From: Deltaproteobacteria bacterium
Lineage (GTDB): Bacteria; Desulfobacterota; Desulfuromonadia; Geobacterales; Pseudopelobacteraceae
Direction of reading: 5' to 3'
Assembly: GCA_019162745.1 (NCBI GenBank)
Contig: JAFLLC010000177.1
Coordinates: forward strand, 1 to 39,630
Length of the DNA: 39,630 bases
Part shown: in pieces, positions 36,699 through 39,630 of the stretch
Layout: every line of letters begins with the position of its first letter
How positions within the stretch are numbered: position 1 is the stretch's first letter
Notes under the pieces: generated by a model
The model's input: only the letters and a program-made list of their open reading frames with translations
What the model was told of the DNA's origin: nothing
Database searches by the model: none
Program-made: the position numbers and the translations under genes

Positions 36699-37259
36699 TT
36701 ACGCACTTTCCAACCCGTCCGGCAGTTGCATAACATCTAGCCAGCGGGTCAGATTACCGCTACTGTGCAAGTAAGCGAGTTTTTTACAGACGACACGATC
36801 ACTGTCAAACGCCATCTCCAGCGGCAACATGTCCAGTGAAAAAAAATCAGTCGCGTCCGCATCTGAACCGGCCTGCAGTGCTCCACCGATTCGGGTTCCC
36901 CAGAACCAGACCCCGACAGTCTGTCTGCCTGAATTATGAAAGTTTGAATGCACCGCAAATACCGGACCAGCAGTAGCCACCAGTCCGGTCTCCTCATTAA
37001 ATTCACGTTGAGCAGCAACCCTAATATCCTCATTCCAATCGACATGGCCGCATGGGATGCACCATTTTCCGGCCTGGCTACCAGATCGTCTGACCAACAA
37101 CAACCGTTCCTCCTCAAATAAGATGATGGCCGCGCCGGCAGTCGGATTTCGGTAGGAGACTCTGCCACACTGATTACAAATTTGGCACACGTGATTGTTT
37201 CCAGGCAAGGCGTACAGCTTTGTGCCGCAGGCAGGGCAATAGTTGTAGGGATAATTCAT
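36699..37259 (-). CDS. Nudix hydrolase with N-terminal zinc ribbon
   Basis: The protein has 186 residues. Cysteines 8, 11, 25, 28 and 31 ([13 protein letters not shown]) form a zinc ribbon. The Nudix box reads G71-x5-E77-x7-REFNEETGL ([20 protein letters not shown]), with the metal-binding REFNEE glutamates intact. Nudix enzymes cleave nucleoside diphosphates linked to another group, and zinc-ribbon forms include NADH pyrophosphatase relatives and nucleotide-sugar hydrolases. The NudC SQPWPFP motif is not seen, so the substrate is open. The start is MNYPYNYC with AGGAAC about ten bases upstream. It is convergent with the TRIC-family gene and divergent from the FAD protein gene. Confidence 0.9.
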   Translation of the reverse strand: MNYPYNYCPACGTKLYALPGNNHVCQICNQCGRVSYRNPTAGAAIILFEEERLLLVRRSGSQAGKWCIPCGHVDWNEDIRVAAQREFNEETGLVATAGPVFAVHSNFHNSGRQTVGVWFWGTRIGGALQAGSDADATDFFSLDMLPLEMAFDSDRVVCKKLAYLHSSGNLTRWLDVMQLPDGLESA

Positions 37260-37395
37260 TAATTGTCTGTTCCTATAGCTGTATTATTTGTTGGTAGCGT
37301 TATCACATAACTATTATTTGTCATAGACAAAATATAAATTATATGTAAATTTAGCTATTAATATATTTATAGTCTATAAAATCGGGAGGAATATT
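37260..37395. promoter_or_regulatory. AT-rich divergent promoter region
   Basis: This 136-bp spacer between the Nudix and FAD-oxidoreductase genes is far richer in A and T than its surroundings. ATAGAC (37323-37328) and GTCTAT (37372-37377) are inverted copies 43 bp apart. No promoter stands out against the AT background. Confidence 0.35.
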
Positions 37396-38370
37396 ATGTC
37401 ACGTATAGCTATTATCGGTGCCGGAGTTGCTGGGTCAACAGCAGCACAGGTCCTGAGTCGCAAAGGCCACACCGTGACGGTTTTTGACAAATCCCGCGGA
37501 ACCGGTGGCAGAATAGCATGCCGACAAACGGAGTTCGGTGCTGTTGACCACGGGACACCCTATTTTGAAGTAACCAGGCCGGAAATAGAATTATTCTGCC
37601 AAGGCGCATTATCGGAGGGGGTGCTGCAAAAGTGGCAGCCACGTTTTGTGCGGATTATGCCGGACGGAGAGCGGGTTCCAGAGCAAAAAAACTGTTTGGT
37701 TGGCGTACCGACCATGAGCCGCTTGACCCGTTTTCTGTTACAATCAAGCGAACTGATTACGGGAACGAGAATTGTTGAAGCGCTTCACAAGGCAGAGGGC
37801 TGGACTCTAAAAGATGAAAAGGGACTTTCGTACAGCGGTTTTGAACAATTGATCATAACAACTCCCCCACTTCAAGCAATGCCACTTTTAACGGCCGCGC
37901 CCTCATTGCAAGAACAAGTTTGCAGGCCGGTGATGGAATGTTGCTGGGTGGCCATTTTGGAAAGTGGTGAATGTTGCCAGGCTCCTTACGACATCGCCGT
38001 ATTCGAACAGGGAGCGTTGCGGAGGATCGTCAGCCACCATGCAAAGCCGGGACGACCGGAACGCACGGTCTGGCAGATTCAGGCCTCACCCGCGTGGTCC
38101 GCAGAGCACCAGGATTTGCCCAAAGAGCAGGTAGCCGCTCTGCTTGCAGAAGTTTTTATCGGTGCATCAGGCATAACACCGCCCCGGCAGTACAAGGTTT
38201 GGGCCCATCGTTGGCTGTATGGTTTTACTGCACAACCACTGCAGAGGCCCTGTTTGTACGATGCCGTACTCAGTCTGGGTGTTTGTGGTGATTGGATGCT
38301 GGGAAGGACTGTTGAAGACGCTGCTATGAGTGCGTTGCAACTTGTTACTGTCATGAGTAAGCCTGGTTAA
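37396..38370 (+). CDS. Renalase-like FAD-dependent NAD(P)-binding oxidoreductase
   Basis: The protein has 324 residues, with GGGAGGA before the ATG. The N-terminus is an FAD dinucleotide-binding fold: IAIIGAGVAGSTAAQVLSRKGHTVTVFDKSRGTGGRIACRQ. DHGTPYFEV and the C-terminal GVCGDWMLGRTVEDAAMSA (second FAD-contact motif) match renalase/amine-oxidase-like proteins. Bacterial renalases oxidise aberrant dihydropyridine forms of NAD(P)H; whether this protein does so is inferred from the family only. It stands alone, followed by response-regulator remnants. Confidence 0.88.
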   Translation: MSRIAIIGAGVAGSTAAQVLSRKGHTVTVFDKSRGTGGRIACRQTEFGAVDHGTPYFEVTRPEIELFCQGALSEGVLQKWQPRFVRIMPDGERVPEQKNCLVGVPTMSRLTRFLLQSSELITGTRIVEALHKAEGWTLKDEKGLSYSGFEQLIITTPPLQAMPLLTAAPSLQEQVCRPVMECCWVAILESGECCQAPYDIAVFEQGALRRIVSHHAKPGRPERTVWQIQASPAWSAEHQDLPKEQVAALLAEVFIGASGITPPRQYKVWAHRWLYGFTAQPLQRPCLYDAVLSLGVCGDWMLGRTVEDAAMSALQLVTVMSKPG

Positions 38371-38439
38371 TATGACATTACCTCTTCCCGGCAGTCCGAT
38401 TTCAAGAATAGAAGATCGTTATACAGGAGCAGGTATTGT

Positions 38440-38597
38440 ATGAAGAAAATTTTACTCGTTGACGATCACCCTATTCTCAGGCAAGGCATCATAAAAATAC
38501 TGCAGAAAATTACCGCAGCCGCATCCTCGAAAAACTGAATCTTAGAACTACCGCTGATATCATCAGTTATTGCATTCAGCACAACCTCTCTATGTAG
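38440..38597 (+). pseudogene. NarL/FixJ-type response regulator, internal deletion
   Basis: The start is intact: AGGAGC before the ATG, then MKKILLVDDHPILRQGIIKIL, the first 21 residues of a LuxR-type receiver domain. The next codons run into a stop at 38536. In the +2 frame the DNA from about 38504 reads NYRSRILEKLNLRTTADIISYCIQHNL to a stop at 38595, the C-terminal end of a LuxR-type HTH domain. About 160 residues expected between them are gone, including the phosphoacceptor Asp, and the two ends are out of frame. It cannot make a working regulator. Confidence 0.85.
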
Positions 38598-38835
38598 GAA
38601 AATTCCTATCCCCCCTCTATAAATCCTACAAAATAATTAGTCTTGCACTGATTTACTGCGATCAATAAATAGTGTCTAATGTCTAAAATTTACATTTCAG
38701 AACCTCACCTCTGTCAGTAACACCACGAAAGTACGTTACGTTTTACACAAGCCATTCACCCATAACAATCTAATGAAAGAGGTAGTTTCCGTGTGATGTC
38801 AGTCGTTGTTTACATATAGATAAAAGGGATGAGCC
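38598..38835. other. Intergenic spacer between the two response-regulator remnants
   Basis: AT-rich, 238 bp, no gene seen. It probably holds the promoter of the second remnant; no clear boxes or repeats beyond a short GTCTAATGTCTAA direct repeat near 38670-38685. Confidence 0.4.
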
Positions 38836-39122
38836 ATGCTTGAAGGAATGAAAATATTAGCAGCCGACGATGATGAAATGAGTCTTGAAATGCTCTCCTC
38901 AATTCTCGCCAGTCAGGGTGTAGTCTGCACGACCGTAGCCAACGGCAGGTTAGCGTTGGAAGCACTGGAAGCCACCCCGGATTTCGATGTTATGCTCCTT
39001 GATCTGCAGATGCCGGTACAGACAGTTTGGTTCAGTATCAAAAAGAGGTAGCAAATGGCTACACTATTGCGCAGACTGAAAAAATTCCACCTGATACATA
39101 TGTCTGTCAACAATTATTCTGA
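38836..39122 (+). pseudogene. Response regulator receiver fragment, truncated after the phosphorylation site
   Basis: The first 58 residues are a good receiver domain: MKILAADDDEMSLEMLSSILASQG with the acidic pocket, then FDVMLLDLQMP with the phosphoacceptor Asp. After QMPV the frame goes to an unrelated tail and stops at 39051. In the +3 frame the sequence from about 39015 stays open as DSLVQYQKEVANGYTIAQTEKIPPDTYVCQQLF to a stop at 39120, and looks like the real C-terminus of a larger protein. The middle, including beta4, alpha4 and the conserved Lys of the receiver, is missing. A terminator follows. The product, if any, is 71 residues and should not fold as a full receiver. Confidence 0.75.
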
Positions 39123-39135
39123 TTGATCCTCATAT

Positions 39136-39176
39136 AAACCGGCGTTGCGGCCTTTTACGCGCGTCGGTTTTTTTTG
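39136..39176 (+). terminator. Terminator after the second response-regulator remnant
   Basis: AAACCGGCG (39136-39144) pairs with CGTCGGTTT (39162-39170) with one G-T wobble, followed by a run of eight T. It lies 13 bp after the 39122 stop and separates it from the sensor kinase gene. Confidence 0.8.
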
Positions 39177-39194
39177 TTTGAACCGGAGAGTGTT

Positions 39195-39630
39195 ATGCCC
39201 ACACCAACTACCAGGGAATTTTTTACGAATAAGCTCATTATATGGTTCGTACTGGCCGTTGGTATGGTGATTACTGCCGCTGCAACCTTGTACATGAAAT
39301 CAAGTGTTGAACTGATAGCAGAGAAGGATTTTGCAGGCCACTGCGGCGAAATTAGAACTAAAATATCGGCACGGCTGGAGGATCATGCCCGCATCCTGCT
39401 GGGCGGAGCGGCATTTTTCAATGCATCCGATACGGTTACGCGCGATTCATGGCGGATCTATACTCAACTACAGAAAATTGAAAACCAGCTCCCCGGTATT
39501 CAGGGCTTAGGCTTTTCGCTGTTGATCCCGCTAAATAAGCTGCCTGGGCACATCAAAAATATCCGCAGTCAAGATTTCCCCGACTACACAGTTCACCCGA
39601 GTGGTGAACGCGAGCTGTATTCCTCCATTA
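39195..39630 (+). CDS. CHASE-domain sensor (histidine kinase or cyclase), 3' end cut by window
   Basis: Only the first 145 codons are inside the window. The ATG follows GGAGAG. A membrane helix lies at about residues 13-34 (LIIWFVLAVGMVITAAATLYM). The region after it is the start of a periplasmic CHASE domain: ARLEDHARILLGGAAFFNASDTVTRDSWRIYTQLQKIENQLPGIQGLGFSLLIP has the R-xx-W...LPGIQGLGF pattern of the domain. CHASE sensors end in histidine kinase, GGDEF/EAL or cyclase modules; which one is beyond the edge. The response-regulator remnants just upstream suggest a signalling locus, so a hybrid histidine kinase is the most likely, by inference. Confidence 0.88.
   Translation, partial: MPTPTTREFFTNKLIIWFVLAVGMVITAAATLYMKSSVELIAEKDFAGHCGEIRTKISARLEDHARILLGGAAFFNASDTVTRDSWRIYTQLQKIENQLPGIQGLGFSLLIPLNKLPGHIKNIRSQDFPDYTVHPSGERELYSSI

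Noticed and set aside
38640-38665. Sigma-54 promoter (TTGCACTGATTTACTGC)
   Set aside because: The spacing between the two boxes does not fit the -24/-12 consensus and the GG of the -24 box is missing.

Overview
The window looks like chromosomal DNA of a Geobacter-type bacterium (Desulfuromonadia/Geobacterales). This is inferred from gene content and protein style, because there is no rRNA marker. The pointers are: a compact division/cell-wall (dcw) cluster in the order mraZ-rsmH-ftsL-ftsI-murE-murF-mraY-murD-ftsW-murG-murC-murB-ddl-ftsQ-ftsA-ftsZ; a meso-DAP type MurE; a long DHH-CBS-CBS-nucleotidyltransferase fusion; PrkA kinase next to Hsp20 chaperones; a CHASE-domain sensor kinase; and small GC-rich inverted repeats scattered through the genome, one of them inside murG.

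Layout. Positions 1-17,000 are mostly minus-strand housekeeping and stress genes: prkA (cut by the window edge), two adjacent hsp20 genes, gluQRS with ppnP, a small glycine-zipper exported protein, the DHH/CBS/poly(A)-polymerase-like fusion, an acuI-type reductase on the plus strand, glycogen phosphorylase, and an operon of lemA plus two TPM-domain proteins. Two toxin-antitoxin pairs then face each other: ccdAB on plus and a Phd/PIN pair on minus. A class I aminotransferase follows on the minus strand.

Positions 17,046-35,349 hold the dcw operon, all on plus. It starts with a near-consensus promoter followed by three 10-bp-phased MraZ boxes and ends in a strong terminator after ftsZ. Most genes overlap or lie a few bases apart, so they are likely co-translated. 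The products make lipid II (MurB-G, MraY, Ddl) and drive septation (FtsL, I, W, Q, A, Z). A hairpin with a short U-run sits between ftsI and murE, and two groups of GC-rich repeats lie inside the operon.

Positions 35,400-39,630 are mixed: an FKBP/SlyD-like isomerase with an unusual Cys/Asp-rich insert, a TRIC-family (UPF0126) membrane protein, a Nudix hydrolase (minus), a renalase-like FAD protein, two broken response regulators, and the start of a CHASE sensor kinase cut by the window end.

No phage, CRISPR array, tRNA or rRNA was seen, and no wholly new multi-gene system. The most unusual items are the metal-binding-like insert in the FKBP protein, the repeat-derived linker in MurG, the CcdB that lacks the gyrase-poisoning tryptophan, and the two neighbouring response-regulator genes that lost their middles in the same way.
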